Assembly (NCBI GenBank): GCA_032622095.1
Contig: CP136064.1
Location: forward strand, 133,865,129-133,929,128
Length of the DNA stretch: 64,000 nt
Source: Siphonodentalium dalli
Taxonomy: Eukaryota; Mollusca; Scaphopoda; Gadilida; Siphonodentaliidae
Direction of reading: 5' to 3'
The notes under the pieces are model-generated. The model did no database searches. It saw only the letters and a program-made list of their open reading frames with translations, and was not told the DNA's origin. Both the position numbers and the translations under genes were made by a program. This document shows, piece after piece, positions 62,353 to 64,000 of this stretch (the first letter of the stretch is position 1; each line of letters begins with the position of its first letter).

Positions 62353-63732
62353 TTTTCTGGAATTTCGGACTATTTCGTCTATAAAAATACGATGAGCAAC
62401 TGAAAATGTTTTTCAACATTCTGGAAGGGGTAGATGTCCAGGTATATATGTTTAAAATTTCACGCATTAACTATGACAGATAACAAAGTTATAATTAGTT
62501 TTATAGGCCCACCATAAATCCCCTATAATAAACGCATGCCCCCGTAAGCACATGGCTTTGCTGTGGATGCTTTCGTTCCCAGCATGCATCATTCTCGCTA
62601 TCTGTAAAATGTCTATGAACAATGGCTGTGCCACGCACTCTTAGCTTTGATCCGCATTTAGAAGCATTCTGGTGTGGCGAATGAGAAACCTGCAGTAATT
62701 TATAAGCCGTAGTTCATTGTAATAATTTGAAGAATTACTTATCTTAACGGAATTCTGAGGCGGTCCATTCATGTAACCAATATATTTTATATTATGATTT
62801 ATATTTATGGCTAATAATACGATCTTGGTGGCGTTACCATTTCTGACTATGGTTTTCTTGTCTCTCTCTGTTGATCAGTTATTATGTCAAGTAGTCTGTC
62901 CCTCAAGTCAGGTAATTTCAATACATCAGTCTCTATTTTTATCACATTGTTTAAACCTGCACAGTTATTATTAGTCAGTTTCGATGCATAACTTTTGTGC
63001 TTCATGTGAAGAAATTGATATAGTTACAAATTGAATTATTAATCTTTCATTTTCTTTTGGTGAGGACGCAATTAGATAATATTATATAAAGCGTAATCCT
63101 ATATGCTTTTTCTGGTGTCTAAAAGATCTATTTGGCCAATTACCCAAACCGATGCACATAGCCTCAAATCGATTAAAATTTAGAAAATTATTGAATATGT
63201 AGTTTCTTACCACCCAAGGACTCCTTAATCAACTGTACATTATCACCATATGCACTTAATTTTGTTTTCTTTTGTTAATCACGTGAATATTTTTTGTAAT
63301 TTATATTTGGTTGAGTCGGACTTATATAGGTCTTCGGACCTGTTGTCTGGCTCTTTGCATATTTTATTTGCAATAAACCTATTTATACAAAAAAAGTTTC
63401 GATTTAAAAAAAAATTCCTCATATGTTTCCAAATTTATAATTTATTGTTAAAATTCCGTTCGACGTGGAAAATAATCGATCAACGATTTTGGTGGTTTTT
63501 AAATTTAAGGCGTGAGTCTAGAGTGAATACCAGGAAAGTGGCTTCCCCGGGCTTTGTTAGATTGCGTGATGGGTGTGTCAAAAAGAGAGAGAGAGTTTGG
63601 TTTTGGAGTAATTACGTTTATTCCCAAATACGATTAAAGGTACTCAATCCGATAAAACTGTTTCATTTGTACCGCGCACTTCCGCGTAGTTCTGCGCAGT
63701 TCCGCGCACTGTTTCGAGGTGCCGTGATAATG

Positions 63733-64000
63733 AACCCTCTCGTTACTTTAGAATATAGAATTAACCTTAAAATAAAAAAAATCTTTGGAACACAGAACCT
63801 TCGGAATAACGAACCTTCGGATTGGTGAACCTTCGGAATAGCGAACATTCAGAGAAATTTCGGAATAGTGGACCTTCGGGATAGTGAACCTTCGGAATAG
63901 AGACATGCCCCCCCAATATTCATATTATATGCCCAGAGTTCAAAGGTATGGACCCATAAAATTCTAAACTTGGCCCTTAAAATATTGAACTCCAAATTGG
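63733..64000 (-). mobile_element. Helentron/HINE-like element A', continuation
   Basis: Reverse complement of copy A positions 49,018 down to 48,751, including the ccgaagg repeat block (63,784-63,903). It cannot be separated from the 57,255-58,576 part except by the MULE insertion. Its 5' end should lie about 590 bp beyond the window. Confidence 0.92.

Larger units (their letters stand above)
59006..62860 (+). mobile_element. Composite Helentron/HINE-like element, copy C
   Basis: Starts at the same base as copy B (ATTACGCCACCTAGTGTGG) and ends at the same base (TTTCTTG), T on both sides, inside the MULE. It reproduces both 5' ends (59,006 and 61,301) and the fold-back insert. Differences from B: 432 bp of B (54,270-54,701) is absent at 59,638, about 20 bp near 59,343 is absent, and a ~925-bp insertion is present at 59,963-60,886. 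Elsewhere about ten substitutions were noticed in roughly 2 kb. Confidence 0.85.
58577..63723. mobile_element. Mutator-like (MULE) non-autonomous element carrying copy C
   Basis: The termini are inverted: left GGGTACCTCGAAACAGTGCG, and the reverse complement of the right end reads GGCACCTCGAAACAGTGCG. Both continue in CG-rich gcgcggaactgcgc repeats. Extra subterminal copies of ccgcgcactgtttcgagaaa lie at 58,757 and 58,790. A 9-bp target duplication (GTGATAATG) and an intact empty site in copy A prove the insertion. Nine-base duplications are the hallmark of Mutator-like elements; the TIR sequence itself was not matched to a known family. Without the nested 3.86-kb copy C the element is about 1.3 kb and has no transposase. 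62,861-63,660 is A/T-rich with no gene seen. Confidence 0.85.

Noticed and set aside
63250..63828. 192-codon plus-strand frame
   Set aside because: It crosses the MULE end, the target duplication and part of inverted element A', so it is a chance fusion.

Overview
This is repeat-dominated, intron-scale animal DNA with no bacterial features: no operons, ribosome binding sites or dense coding. Non-LTR reverse transcriptase debris, hAT- and Mutator-type insertions, Helentron-like elements, a nuclear-receptor-half-site minisatellite and a long satellite with higher-order structure together suggest a marine invertebrate, most likely a mollusc. That assignment is inference from repeat style, not from a marker gene. 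I found no host gene that I would call with confidence.

Region 1 (1-30,170) is one continuous satellite array. The unit is about 404 bp and is itself a fused dimer of a ~223-bp and a ~181-bp half. About 72 units fall into five or six diagnostic monomer classes arranged in higher-order repeats (HORs, base period about 2.42 kb), with secondary duplications of 1,208 bp and 2,420 bp and a 6.86-kb offset block. The last two or so units are diverged, the usual signature of an array edge.

Region 2 (30,170-40,430) is the decayed flank. The same satellite continues on the opposite strand (30.5-36.7 kb and 40.33-40.43 kb). The edge segment 29.4-30.17 kb reappears inverted at 33.675-34.4 kb, giving a large inverted repeat with its axis near 31,922. 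The spacer holds old satellite units, homopolymer G/C tracts, a reverse transcriptase fragment fused into the satellite at both ends, and the 3' end of another retroelement or gene. A 3,642-bp terminal-inverted-repeat transposon (36,679-40,320) carrying a PHD-finger exon sits in the satellite with an 8-bp target duplication, confirmed by two paralogous empty sites in the window.

Region 3 (40,430-47,380) is lower-repeat DNA: a 153-bp perfect direct repeat with promoter-like motifs, an 895-bp hAT-type MITE with an 8-bp target duplication, two small ORFs with good start contexts, a ~1.2-kb degenerate 45-47-bp minisatellite, and a ~350-bp degenerate tandem repeat.

Region 4 (47,380-64,000) is a nested pile of one Helentron/HINE-like family: 5' end ATTACGCCACC, 3' end GGTGGCGTTACC, then an 18-nt hairpin, then TTTCTTG, always flanked by T. 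Copy A (48,161-50,340) recurs inverted as A' (57,255 to beyond the window). A' is split by a 5,147-bp Mutator-like insertion (58,577-63,723) with a 9-bp target duplication whose empty site is intact in copy A. That insertion contains copy C (59,006-62,860), a near-identical copy of the neighbouring composite copy B (53,617-56,997). The insertion order can be read directly from the nesting.
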